Positions 28,011 through 36,915 of a DNA stretch of 64,000 nucleotides are shown one piece after another. Made by a program: the position numbers and the translations under genes. Location of the stretch: positions 62,001-126,000 of the forward strand of contig JANOWJ010000138.1 in assembly GCA_031417835.1 (NCBI GenBank), in the 5' to 3' direction. The first letter of the stretch is position 1. Every line of letters begins with the position of its first letter. Source of the DNA: JADJLQ01 sp031417835 (GTDB taxonomy: Bacteria; Bacteroidota; Bacteroidia; Chitinophagales; Saprospiraceae). The notes under the pieces were generated by a model. The model made no database searches, was not told where the DNA came from, and saw only the letters and a list, made by a program, of their open reading frames with translations.

Positions 28011-28285
28011 ACTAGGATTGAAAATTTTTGATAAATGTAGGGAAAAGATAGGGATTGGGTCATGGCATGAAGAAGGTGCCTAGGATTGGCGAGGGTATAA
28101 AACAACGAATTTTTGTTGAAGCGCAGAAGTATGATTAGATTATAGTCGGATCATTAAAAAATTATATATCAATATTGTATTAAGCTATAACTTTAGTGAA
28201 AGTAAAATCATTGCATAGAATGGATGGTCTACGTAGAATTTTAAACACTAAAAAATATAATTGAGGTAATGAATCATCGCAACCT

Positions 28286-29785
28286 ATGAAAAAGAAAATG
28301 AATCGACGCACATTTGTTGCCGATACTTCAACTGCATCTATTGGTGCGTTGGCATTTCATATCGTGCCTAGTCGGGTATTGGGCGGATGGCGCCACATTG
28401 CTCCAAGTGATAAATTGAATATAGCATATATCGGTTGTGGGACTCAAGGCTTGCGAGAAATGTGCCAATTGATTCAAAACCCAAAAGTACAGATCACTTC
28501 TGTATGCGATGTCAACAAGATGAGCACGAATTATGTGGATTGGTCGCCCAACGGCATTCGAGATGGCATTCGTAAAATATTAGGCGATGCTGGCTGGGGT
28601 GAACGATTTAAAGGTATCCCAGGAGGTCGGGATATTGGTAAAGAAGTAGTAGATCAGTATTACAATAAGGTGAACAATACGACAAATCATAGTATCACCT
28701 CCTATGAAGATTTTAGAGAATTATTGGTCCGTGAAAAAGGTTTTGATGCGGTAAAGATTATGACCCCGGATCACTTACATGGGCACATCTCCATAGCTTC
28801 TATGAAACAAGGTAAGCATGTCGTCATTCATAAACCTATCGCCAATAGAATGTTTGAAGCCCGTACGACGATCCGGATAGCGCGAGAAACTGGGATGAGG
28901 ACTCACTTATTAGCATGGGGGAAATTTAAGGGACTGGAAGAAATCAATACTTGGCTACAACAAGGTCAAATAGGAGCGTTAAAAGAAATTCACAATTGGA
29001 GCAATAGACCCGTCTGGCCGCAATGGACTTCTTATCCTACTGATACACCTGCAGTCCCGGAAGGATTTAATTGGAACCTATGGTTGGGCCCCATTCCCCA
29101 TCGACCGTATCATACAAATTATACCCATAATGTATTTAGGGGTTGGTACGATTTCGGAGGTGGAAGCATCGCTGATATGGGGCACTATAGCCTGTGGCCT
29201 TTGTTTTTAAATATTGGTGTAGACACGGCGCCGATCAGTGCAGAAGCCACCGGTACTACGACCAGCATGATAGAAAATCAAGTGTGTAAAGTGGTGAATA
29301 ATGATGTGGCATTTCCATATTCTTCGACTGTAAAATTTAAATTTCCGGCTCAGAGTCGATTGTCTGCCTTTGATTTGTTTTGGTATGATGGGGGCATTCG
29401 GCCAGCGACGCCCGACGAATTAGGGGATGCATCCCTACCACGAGAAGGCATGATGATCAAAGGGGAACAAGGTATGATCTTAGCAGGATTCCGAGGTGAA
29501 AATCCAAAATTGATCAATAAGGATAACAAGTTTAATCCAGACCCATTGACAAGAGAAACCAATCAGCGAAGTGATGATCATTGGCTGGATGCTTTTAAAA
29601 ACAACACAGAATCTCCTGGTAGTTTCCTAAAAGCTGGAGCTGTGACGGAGACTATTTTATTAGGTGCTGTGGCGATGCGTGCCAAAAAAAGATTAATATA
29701 TGATACAGTGAATATGAAAATTACAAATGATGAAGATGCGAATAAGTATTTTTACAGAGAATATAGGAATGGATGGGAGTTGTGA
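28286..29785 (+). CDS. Secreted Gfo/Idh/MocA-family oxidoreductase
   Basis: A 499-residue protein with a twin-arginine-like leader (MNRRTFVADTSTASIGALAF), so probably exported folded with its cofactor. The nucleotide fold includes NIAYIGCGTQGLREM and VKIMTPDHLHGHISIA; the lysine motif is IHKPIANR; the later signature is GGGSIADMGHYSLWPL. Longer than the cytoplasmic type, typical of the Bacteroidota group with inserts. A TIM-barrel isomerase gene follows 69 bases downstream, suggesting work on the same sugar. The 275-base divergent gap before it shows no other gene. Confidence 0.9.
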   Translation: MKKKMNRRTFVADTSTASIGALAFHIVPSRVLGGWRHIAPSDKLNIAYIGCGTQGLREMCQLIQNPKVQITSVCDVNKMSTNYVDWSPNGIRDGIRKILGDAGWGERFKGIPGGRDIGKEVVDQYYNKVNNTTNHSITSYEDFRELLVREKGFDAVKIMTPDHLHGHISIASMKQGKHVVIHKPIANRMFEARTTIRIARETGMRTHLLAWGKFKGLEEINTWLQQGQIGALKEIHNWSNRPVWPQWTSYPTDTPAVPEGFNWNLWLGPIPHRPYHTNYTHNVFRGWYDFGGGSIADMGHYSLWPLFLNIGVDTAPISAEATGTTTSMIENQVCKVVNNDVAFPYSSTVKFKFPAQSRLSAFDLFWYDGGIRPATPDELGDASLPREGMMIKGEQGMILAGFRGENPKLINKDNKFNPDPLTRETNQRSDDHWLDAFKNNTESPGSFLKAGAVTETILLGAVAMRAKKRLIYDTVNMKITNDEDANKYFYREYRNGWEL

Positions 29786-29816
29786 TTTTTGGAATAAATT
29801 GGGAATATGTGGTTCA

Positions 29817-29824
29817 TAATTTTG
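29817..29824 (+). promoter_or_regulatory. -7 promoter element before the TIM-barrel isomerase gene
   Basis: TAATTTTG matches TAnnTTTG and ends 30 bases before the ATG at 29855. The expected -33 TTTG is not at the ideal distance. The gene may therefore have its own promoter in addition to read-through. Confidence 0.4.
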
Positions 29825-29854
29825 TAGCTTTGAAAAGCATTAACTTATAGAATA

Positions 29855-30706
29855 ATGAAAAGAAGACAGTTTATTGAGGCAACGACATTAAGCGCGCTCA
29901 GTGTGCCATTTATCGCTAATCCTTTACGTACATTAAAAAATAAAGCAATGAAAAACGATATCTCACTTGCTCAATGGGCACTCGTCGAAGAGATGCGGGC
30001 AGGTAAATGGAAAAACCTTGATTTCCCTAAAATAGCTCGGGAAGACTTTGGATTGAATGGCATCGAATTTGTCAATACTTTATTTGAAGTTCCTACGGAG
30101 GGCTATCTTAAAAAATTGAAGTCTAATGCGGCAGCTCATGGCGTGGATATGGTACTGATCATGGTAGATGATGAAGGGGATGGGGCTTCGGATACTAAGG
30201 AAGGTCGAAAACAATTTGATGTCAATCATCGCAAGTGGATAGATATCGCGCACTATCTGGGCTGTCATGCTATACGCACTAATTGTAGAGCTCCCAAAGA
30301 TGCCAATCCAAAGGAGGCAATCAAATGGGCCACTGAATCATACAATATGTTATTGGATTATTCCAAAGCATCTGGTGTCAAAGTGGTCATTGAAAATCAT
30401 GGTGGGGTCTCTAATGACGGCGACTGGATGGTCGCTTTAATGAAATCGGTCAACAACCCATTATTTGGTACTTATCCTGATTGGCGGAGTCCCAGTAAAG
30501 ATTTTGATAATGTAACCTACCTGGAAAAAACATTACCGTATGCCCTTGGTATGTCATACCGTAACCAACCGACAGAGGAGCTCACCGCCAAAATGATTAA
30601 AATGTCTAAGGACAGCGGTTATACCGGATGGTATGGCATAGAGTCTACTGGCCGCGAAGCGATACATCAAGGCATAGGGTTATTGAAAAAGTATTTGTTG
30701 TCTTAA
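29855..30706 (+). CDS. Sugar phosphate isomerase/epimerase-like TIM-barrel protein
   Basis: A 283-residue protein of the xylose-isomerase-like TIM-barrel (AP endonuclease 2) superfamily. It has a weak export leader with basic residues (MKRRQFIEATTLSALSVPFI). Barrel landmarks are LNGIEFVNTLFE, VDMVLIMVDDEGD, CHAIRTNCRAPKD and the metal-ligand strand VKVVIENHGGVSND. It probably isomerises or epimerises a sugar intermediate with the preceding Gfo/Idh/MocA enzyme. Its end is 5 bases from the convergent GntK-Gnd gene. Confidence 0.87.
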   Translation: MKRRQFIEATTLSALSVPFIANPLRTLKNKAMKNDISLAQWALVEEMRAGKWKNLDFPKIAREDFGLNGIEFVNTLFEVPTEGYLKKLKSNAAAHGVDMVLIMVDDEGDGASDTKEGRKQFDVNHRKWIDIAHYLGCHAIRTNCRAPKDANPKEAIKWATESYNMLLDYSKASGVKVVIENHGGVSNDGDWMVALMKSVNNPLFGTYPDWRSPSKDFDNVTYLEKTLPYALGMSYRNQPTEELTAKMIKMSKDSGYTGWYGIESTGREAIHQGIGLLKKYLLS

Positions 30707-30711
30707 TATAA

Positions 30712-32592
30712 TCAAGCCTCCCAATCCGTATGATAGGATTGACCATATGGATCATCCGTTGTCCGATACGTATGTGCGCCAAAAAAATCCCGTTGAGCTT
30801 GGATCAAATTCATTGGTGAATTAGTAGTTGCATAGCCTAAAATAAAATTTAATGCCGATGAAAGACAAGGCAAGGCTAGTCCATTAGCTAAACCTGAAGT
30901 GACCGTTTTTATTAGTGATGGTAAATGAGTTTGAACCTCTATCCTTCGATGGAGGAGAATATTATGCTCAGTTTTGAACAACTCACAGATCGTCTCCATT
31001 ATACTGGACCTGATGATACAGCCATTGGTCCAGATTCTCGCAGTTTCAGATAGATTCAATGCCCAATTATTTTGTAATGATGCGGCATTTATGACCTCAA
31101 ACCCTTGATGATGATTGATCCATCTGGCCAGTGTATATGCATCTTTTAGTTGGTTGGTGTCCATTTCTACCAGGACATTTTCTGCAAATTTATTTTTTCC
31201 AAATAGTGTCCTTTCTTGTTTGTAGGATGAAATATACCTGGCAAACAAAGCATCGCCGATCAGCGTAGCTGGCACACCTACTTCAGCTGCTGCCGTCAGG
31301 CTCCATCCGCCCGTACCTTTATTGCCTCCGATATCCACGATTTTATCTAGTGTATATTGTCCTTCCGTCTTGTGCCTTAAGATCTTGATCGTGATCTCCA
31401 ATAGATAGCTAGATAACTCTCCTCCATACCATTCTTCAAAAAGTGTGGCGATATATTCATTTGATTTGCCAGATCCTTTTTTTAGAAGCCAATAGACTTC
31501 AGATATTAATTGCATTTCAGCATACTCTATACCATTGTGTATCATTTTTACGAAATGACCTGCCCCCCCTGATCCGATATAGCCACTACACGGTCTACCT
31601 TGTTTGTCTTTAGCTGCGATGGCTTGGAGGATGTGTTCGATCTGATTATATGCATCCCTATGGCCTCCCGGCATGATCGCAGGACCTCTTAAAGCACCCT
31701 TTTCTCCACCTGATACACCTATACCTACAAAGTGGATTTGATGATTCCACAACTCTATTATTCTACGTTCAGTATCCTTAAAGTGAGAGTTGCCTCCATC
31801 CATCAGGATATCTCCGGGGCTCAAGTAAGGGACCATTGTGTCGATTACCTTGTCTACCGTTTGGCCAGCTGGCACCATCAAAAATATTTTTCGAGGGGTG
31901 GTTAAGGATGTGATAAATTCCCGGATATCCTCAAATCCTTTAGCCTTTGAAAATTCAGAAAATTCGGCAATTGTTCTTTCAGCTACTTTTTCCTCTTTTC
32001 CTTTGCTAAATTGATTAAATAGAGACAGCTTAATGCCTTTGGCAGCCAGATTTCTTGCGAGACTTTTGCCCATCACACCTAGCCCCAACAGGCCAAACTC
32101 TGAACGATCCTGATTTAATAGAATATGATCTACTATGAGCTGTGGGGATTGATCGATAGAGATATGCAATCCATAATGGGGATATTCCATTGTATCCAAT
32201 TGTGAAGTCAGTAGCCCCGGTGGCATATAATGATCTTTGCGTGCTGCCATTCGATCGTGTATGAGCGAGTAGCCACCTTTGAGGACTACCCATTGGATAG
32301 GGGCGCTAATGTTTTTTATTAATGCCAATCGATATTTTTCTTTTAAAGCAGAGCAGGCGATGATCGCGCCACCTAGACTCATATGTGACAACGCTATATT
32401 ATTGATCGATTGGAGCCAACCAACTCGATCCTCATCATTCAAGGGTATACCGGCTTTCATTTTGGCCTTATTTTCAACGGAGTGAAAATCATCCGCATCA
32501 AAGTAGGGGACTTTGATGTTGTCAGATAGTATTTTAGCTACTGTAGTCTTGCCGGACCCGGATACCCCCATGATGATATAGATCATTGACAT
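30712..32592 (-). CDS. Fused gluconokinase / 6-phosphogluconate dehydrogenase
   Basis: One 626-residue frame joins two enzymes. Residues 1 to about 163 are a GntK-type gluconokinase: P-loop GVSGSGKTTVAK, YFDADDFHSVENKAKMKAG, IIACSALKEKYR and the KDHYMPPGLLTSQ loop. From about residue 166 follows a full decarboxylating 6-phosphogluconate dehydrogenase: GLLGLGVMGKSLARNLA, DGGNSHFKDTERR, GVSGGEKGALRGPAIMPGG, catalytic Lys in GHFVKMIHNGIEYAEMQ and the C-terminal AQRDFFGAHTYRTTDD. The product would turn gluconate into ribulose 5-phosphate in two linked steps. No stop or frameshift lies at the junction, and both halves have normal length. A nearby oxidase cluster could supply gluconate-like substrates, but that link is speculative. 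Confidence 0.93.
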   Translation of the reverse strand: MSMIYIIMGVSGSGKTTVAKILSDNIKVPYFDADDFHSVENKAKMKAGIPLNDEDRVGWLQSINNIALSHMSLGGAIIACSALKEKYRLALIKNISAPIQWVVLKGGYSLIHDRMAARKDHYMPPGLLTSQLDTMEYPHYGLHISIDQSPQLIVDHILLNQDRSEFGLLGLGVMGKSLARNLAAKGIKLSLFNQFSKGKEEKVAERTIAEFSEFSKAKGFEDIREFITSLTTPRKIFLMVPAGQTVDKVIDTMVPYLSPGDILMDGGNSHFKDTERRIIELWNHQIHFVGIGVSGGEKGALRGPAIMPGGHRDAYNQIEHILQAIAAKDKQGRPCSGYIGSGGAGHFVKMIHNGIEYAEMQLISEVYWLLKKGSGKSNEYIATLFEEWYGGELSSYLLEITIKILRHKTEGQYTLDKIVDIGGNKGTGGWSLTAAAEVGVPATLIGDALFARYISSYKQERTLFGKNKFAENVLVEMDTNQLKDAYTLARWINHHQGFEVINAASLQNNWALNLSETARIWTNGCIIRSSIMETICELFKTEHNILLHRRIEVQTHLPSLIKTVTSGLANGLALPCLSSALNFILGYATTNSPMNLIQAQRDFFGAHTYRTTDDPYGQSYHTDWEA

Positions 32593-32746
32593 GTATTACA
32601 CTAATAAATGATCTGCAAGATAACCCATGTTACCTAATGTATTAAAGCGATAAATCGAAAATAGTCAGATGTATAAAATGAACTAGAAAACATCGAGTCT
32701 GGGGTAGAAGTGGTAAAATCACAATCTAGTAAGTGTATAGGATGGC

Positions 32747-32754
32747 TATCTTTG
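32747..32754 (+). promoter_or_regulatory. -7 promoter element abutting the mvaD start
   Basis: TATCTTTG matches TAnnTTTG and ends only 6 bases before the ATG at 32761. Transcription would begin at or next to the start codon, implying a leaderless or nearly leaderless message, and it argues against the GTG at 32710. No clear -33 element is present. Confidence 0.45.
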
Positions 32755-32760
32755 CGCGCA

Positions 32761-33837
32761 ATGAATGACTTTTTGATACCTGCTTCTAATCCACCGGCCA
32801 AAATCAAGCCCGGTCACATCGCATGGAGGTCACCTTCCAATATCGCAATAGTCAAATATTGGGGAAAATATGGGCAACAATTTCCAGCTAACCCATCTCT
32901 CAGTATGACGCTCGAAAATGCGTATACTGAAACACATTTGTTTTACAAACCTAGAGCGGCCAATGATGAAGCCATAAATTACACATTTGACAACCAAAAA
33001 AATCGTGCTTTTGAAGCCAGGATTCAACTGGTTTTTAAATCATGGAAGGAATATTTCCCATTTCTGGATACCATCCATCTGGACATTCATTCCAAAAATT
33101 CCTTTCCTCACTCAACAGGCATCGCCTCCTCCGCTTCCAGCATGAGTGCATTGGCACTTTGCGTGGTCGCGTTAGAACAATTGATTTATAAAAGATTCAC
33201 TGATAAAGAATTTTTTCAAAAAGCCAGTTTTATGGCCAGGCTAGCCTCAGGCAGTGCATGTCGATCCGTATTTCCATGTTTTTCGGTTTGGGGCAAGACA
33301 GATCATGTAGAAGGCAGTCATGATGCATATGCTATTCCATTAGAGCGCTTTCATCCAATATTCGCTTCATTGCTAGATGATATCATCATCGTGAGCAGTG
33401 ATGAAAAAGCCGTAAGTAGCTCGGCCGGACATGTGTTGATGAATGATCATCCATTCGCAGAGAGTAGATATACTCAAGCCAGAAGACATACAGAGGAATT
33501 GAATCAAATCCTAAAGTCAGGTGATCTGGATCGTTTTGGTGAAATAGCTGAGATGGAAGCCATGACTCTACATGCTTTGATGATGTGCTCACAACCGAGC
33601 TATACCTTGATGCTACCCAATACACTGACCGTGATCAATAAAGTCAGAGATTTTCGACGGGATACAAAATTGCCGGTGTATTTTTCATTAGATGCAGGAC
33701 CTAATCCACATATTTTATACCCTTCTGACATCAATGCAGAAGTTGAAGGATTTATCCTGAATGAGATCAAACCCTTAGCCGAAGAGGGTAAAGTCTTGAA
33801 AGATCATTGTGGTAAAGGCCCTTTCCAACTCAGTTAA
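32761..33837 (+). CDS. mvaD: Diphosphomevalonate decarboxylase
   Basis: A 358-residue GHMP-family enzyme that makes isopentenyl diphosphate from diphosphomevalonate, the last step of the mevalonate route. The signature SPSNIAIVKYWGKYG is near residues 22-36, the ATP loop HSTGIASSASSMSALAL near 120, ASGSACRSVF follows, and the C-terminal catalytic aspartate lies in FSLDAGPNPHILY. The start at 32761 is chosen over an in-frame GTG at 32710 because the extra 17 codons are unlike the family and a promoter element lies between. The mevalonate route occurs in part of the Bacteroidota, which fits the proposed host. Confidence 0.93.
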   Translation: MNDFLIPASNPPAKIKPGHIAWRSPSNIAIVKYWGKYGQQFPANPSLSMTLENAYTETHLFYKPRAANDEAINYTFDNQKNRAFEARIQLVFKSWKEYFPFLDTIHLDIHSKNSFPHSTGIASSASSMSALALCVVALEQLIYKRFTDKEFFQKASFMARLASGSACRSVFPCFSVWGKTDHVEGSHDAYAIPLERFHPIFASLLDDIIIVSSDEKAVSSSAGHVLMNDHPFAESRYTQARRHTEELNQILKSGDLDRFGEIAEMEAMTLHALMMCSQPSYTLMLPNTLTVINKVRDFRRDTKLPVYFSLDAGPNPHILYPSDINAEVEGFILNEIKPLAEEGKVLKDHCGKGPFQLS

Positions 33838-33956
33838 TGAATCAATATCTTCCAATCATTCTCTGTTGTGAAGCACTTCAACAACCCAAAGTTTAAGCCA
33901 GCTATTAGCATTGCCTTGGGCGTTAAATAATCCTCATCAGCGATGTACCCCATAGA

Positions 33957-34904
33957 TCATATTTGATTTTCAATGCTAAATTCCTCCCGACCTTCCAATG
34001 ATTTTTTCCAGGAAGCCTTATTCCAAACTGGCTTTTTGTATTTCAATAAATAGGCAAGCAACATCCCCTGAAATAACATTGCTACCAATGAACCTTCATA
34101 CCCAAAAGCCGCTCCCGTGATTCTTGGATAGCCAGTATCCTGAAATTGGATCAAACTATACACATCGACACCGCTGACATTAAAATCAAAAAAACCAGCT
34201 TGGATAAAATTCCATCCGGCATGAAATCCTGCGCAGATCCAGATATTGCGATATAAAATGAAGAATACAGCCATGATGGCTCCGCCCAGTAGTATATTGG
34301 CAAATCCAAGCCAAGTGAAATTAGTATTTCCAATGTGCATCAAAGCAAAAAATGAAGCAGAGCAGATGACGGCCACTATAGTACCTAATCTATATTCTAA
34401 CATCGGTATTAAAAAGGCCCTGGTCAAAACTTCTTCGCCTGTACTTTGAACAATAAAAAAAAGGAGAAAGCCTACGAAGTAAAGCCAATTATAGGAGGAG
34501 GGCAGAAGAGAAACTTGATGAAAAATGAATAGAATTAAAAATCCGGGCACAACCATCATCGCACTACAGCCCCATCCCCGGCCAAAGTACGTGACGGCTT
34601 GATCCAGATCATACCCTAAGTCCAGGAGTCGTCGATTAAATATAAAGTGATGTACCACTATAGATGCTCCGGTAAATGAAATCAAAAGGGGGACATAATT
34701 GAGTAATAGTAAGGGATATGGATTAGTCTGTTCTGAAAACTGACCAAGCGTCATGTACGCTATTGGATCTTGTTTAAAAAATTGTAAGATTAAAAACTGA
34801 GCCCCAAGTACAATACAAAAGACAATTGTAAAAAGCATTATTTCTAGGATAGCCCATCCGATATTATTTAGTATTCGCTTCATCTTTGGTTGTCTTTTCT
34901 TCAA
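33957..34904 (-). CDS. CPBP-family intramembrane metalloprotease
   Basis: A 315-residue membrane protein with about eight hydrophobic segments. The Abi/CAAX-protease signature motifs are all present: EEVLTRAFL (glutamates and arginine), FFALMHIGN and the later HAGWNFIQ. Family members cleave within membranes or process prenylated proteins or peptides; the target is unknown here. Its start overlaps the end of the upstream hydroxylase gene by 41 bases (20 if the ATG at 34883 is used), so the two are translationally coupled. Confidence 0.88.
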   Translation of the reverse strand: MKKRQPKMKRILNNIGWAILEIMLFTIVFCIVLGAQFLILQFFKQDPIAYMTLGQFSEQTNPYPLLLLNYVPLLISFTGASIVVHHFIFNRRLLDLGYDLDQAVTYFGRGWGCSAMMVVPGFLILFIFHQVSLLPSSYNWLYFVGFLLFFIVQSTGEEVLTRAFLIPMLEYRLGTIVAVICSASFFALMHIGNTNFTWLGFANILLGGAIMAVFFILYRNIWICAGFHAGWNFIQAGFFDFNVSGVDVYSLIQFQDTGYPRITGAAFGYEGSLVAMLFQGMLLAYLLKYKKPVWNKASWKKSLEGREEFSIENQI

Positions 34905-35661
34905 ATTTTTTAAAAAAGTCAGGACTTTCAGTTTTCATCCAATGATCCCAAAATGTAAAATACAAACCGAAATTGAATCGGAATTGGCTATGATGTAAAG
35001 CATGATGGGTAGCCCCGATCCACCATTTTCCGAACCAATGCTGATGACTGCCGGCAGGATAAATCTCATGATTCAAGTGGTTGATGACGCTTGTGATAGC
35101 CATGATCAATAGCAACACCACCAGGGAAATAATGTGCATGGGGACTACATAGATGGCCAGGACTATAGGCAATGCCTGAAGCAGACTTTCTACCGGGTGA
35201 AAGGAAAAAGATGTCCATGCTGTAGTAGTCAGACTCTCATGATGGGTGCGATGTATCCATCGATAGATGCTCGGTCGATGCATCCAGCGGTGTAACCAAT
35301 AATAATAGGTTTCATGAAAAATTAATACCATCACAATACTCAGGATCAACCATAGCTTTGGATAAAGCGAGCTATCGAGGTATATCGATGTACCACCTGT
35401 CTGCCACGAATAGAAAACCATCGTGCCAATCAAAGCAAATATGAAAGAAGTAACCAAAGAATATAAGATTTCTCGCCTGATCTGGCCTTGTTTACCAGGT
35501 ATCTTGTTGAGCGTAATAGTCACCATGCGACTGGCATATCGACCATTGAATATGTAGTAAAACAAGCCGGCCAATACAAGATACCTCACAAATATAGCCA
35601 GTGTCAATATAAAAATGGTCAATAAGATATTGAGTATCAATCCTTGACTTAAATCGATCAT
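34864..35661 (-). CDS. Sterol desaturase / fatty acid hydroxylase-family protein
   Basis: A 265-residue integral membrane di-iron oxygenase. The histidine motifs are complete: HETYYYWLHRWMH, HRTHHES, NHLNHE and ATHHALHHSQF. Four or more membrane segments surround them. It would hydroxylate or desaturate a lipid (fatty acid, carotenoid or hopanoid type); which one is not predictable. It is co-transcribed with the overlapping CPBP protease gene. Confidence 0.9.
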   Translation of the reverse strand: MIDLSQGLILNILLTIFILTLAIFVRYLVLAGLFYYIFNGRYASRMVTITLNKIPGKQGQIRREILYSLVTSFIFALIGTMVFYSWQTGGTSIYLDSSLYPKLWLILSIVMVLIFHETYYYWLHRWMHRPSIYRWIHRTHHESLTTTAWTSFSFHPVESLLQALPIVLAIYVVPMHIISLVVLLLIMAITSVINHLNHEIYPAGSHQHWFGKWWIGATHHALHHSQFRFNFGLYFTFWDHWMKTESPDFFKKFEEKTTKDEANTK

Positions 35662-35780
35662 CTTTGAATGTTTAACCCTACTATTGCAAGTTGGTGTAAA
35701 AATCGGTTTTAATCTAATACAAAAAGCGATTCGAACCTCATGATGTCCTAAATAATCAATTGTATTCTTTAAAAATAAAT

Positions 35781-35811
35781 TTTGCCAGATTCAAATTGTG
35801 ATATATATTTG
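35781..35811 (+). promoter_or_regulatory. Consensus Bacteroidota promoter for the SPFH gene
   Basis: TTTG at 35781-35784, exactly 19 bases, then TATATTTG at 35804-35811: a full match to the -33/-7 consensus (TTTG, N19, TAnnTTTG). The ATG at 35831 lies 19 bases downstream. This is the clearest promoter in the window. Confidence 0.75.
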
Positions 35812-35830
35812 ATATCAAAATGATATTAAA

Positions 35831-36691
35831 ATGAAAAATGAATTTATTGTAAAGCCTTCCAGTGGCTATCTGATGATTGCTTTATTCCTCCTCCTTTTTG
35901 GCCTTGGTTTTATATTGCTCATAGGTTTCAACATGATCGGGCTGGGGCTTGCTTTAGTCCTGTTGCCCTGTCTAGCGATCTTACCGGGATTTTTATTGGT
36001 CAATCCGAATGATTCTAAAGTACTCTTACTTTTTGGGGAGTATAAAGGCACGGTGAAAACTAATGGATTCTTTTGGGTCAATCCATTCATGGGTAAAAAA
36101 AGAATTTCACTACGGGCCAAAAACTTCGACAGCGAACGCATCAAGGTGAATGACAAACTAGGGAATCCGATATTGATCAGTGGTATAGTCGTATGGCGGG
36201 TGAGTAATACCTTCAAAGCTGCTTTCGAAGTGACTGATTATGAAAGTTTTGTAAAAGTTCAATCCGAGTCAGCCCTCAGACAATTGGCGGGATCTTATGC
36301 TTATGACAATTTTGATGATGGCCAACATGAGATCACATTAAGATCTGCCCATACAGAAGTCAACGAAGCATTAGAGTACCAACTCCGCGAACGGCTGCAA
36401 ATGGCAGGACTTGAAGTCATCGAGGCCAGACTAGGCTACCTGGCATACGCTCCAGAGATAGCCAGTGCTATGTTGCGCAGACAACAAGCTGAGGCAGTGG
36501 TAGCTGCCAGAATGAAAATCGTGGAAGGAGCTGTTGGTATGGTGGAGCAAGCCCTCAAACAGCTTTCTGCTAAAAAAATTATAGATCTGGATGATGAGAA
36601 AAAAGCTGCAATGGTCAGCAATCTCATGGTCGTCTTGTGTAGTGATAAGGATGCGACACCAATTGTCAACACCGGGACATTGCATCAGTAA
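35831..36691 (+). CDS. SPFH/band-7 domain membrane protein
   Basis: A 286-residue protein with two hydrophobic segments (about 14-34 and 36-56) followed by an SPFH domain (NPNDSKVLLLFGEYKGTVKT ... ILISGIVVWRVSNTFKAAFE, RLGYLAYAPEIASAMLRRQQ) and a short helical tail (VVAARMKIVEGAVGMVEQAL). SPFH proteins form oligomeric membrane microdomains and assist membrane proteins. A small ribbon-helix-helix gene follows 11 bases later, an arrangement that recurs in Bacteroidota genomes to my knowledge. Substrate proteins are unknown. Confidence 0.88.
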   Translation: MKNEFIVKPSSGYLMIALFLLLFGLGFILLIGFNMIGLGLALVLLPCLAILPGFLLVNPNDSKVLLLFGEYKGTVKTNGFFWVNPFMGKKRISLRAKNFDSERIKVNDKLGNPILISGIVVWRVSNTFKAAFEVTDYESFVKVQSESALRQLAGSYAYDNFDDGQHEITLRSAHTEVNEALEYQLRERLQMAGLEVIEARLGYLAYAPEIASAMLRRQQAEAVVAARMKIVEGAVGMVEQALKQLSAKKIIDLDDEKKAAMVSNLMVVLCSDKDATPIVNTGTLHQ

Positions 36692-36702
36692 CCCATCTCG
36701 GT

Positions 36703-36879
36703 ATGGAAAAAAAGAAGTTTGTGCTCAGGGTAGATGAGATGACTATGAAAGCACTCGAAAAATGGGCTTCCGATGAATTTCGAAGCTTAAATGGTCAGAT
36801 CGAGTACCTTCTAAATAATGCATTAAAACAAGCAGGTAGGCAACCTAAGAAAAAAGGTATTGAAAAAATGGATGATTAG
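36703..36879 (+). CDS. Small Arc-like ribbon-helix-helix protein
   Basis: A 58-residue frame starting MEKKKFVLRVDEMTMKALEK and continuing WASDEFRSLNGQIEYLLNNA. The pattern (beta strand KFVLRVD, then two helices with the SLNGQIEYLL core) is that of Arc/MetJ-type ribbon-helix-helix DNA-binding proteins. It follows the SPFH gene by 11 bases and is probably co-transcribed. It may regulate the operon or have a structural role with the SPFH protein; the first is the usual expectation for this fold. Confidence 0.8.
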   Translation: MEKKKFVLRVDEMTMKALEKWASDEFRSLNGQIEYLLNNALKQAGRQPKKKGIEKMDD

Positions 36880-36915
36880 CAGCAATTTCTTTATTTAAAT
36901 AATATTCATAGCGAA

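Noticed and set aside
33838..33956. A 38-codon open frame on the reverse strand (MGYIADEDYLTPKAML...) between mvaD and the CPBP gene
   Set aside because: It is short, matches no family I can name with confidence and may be chance.
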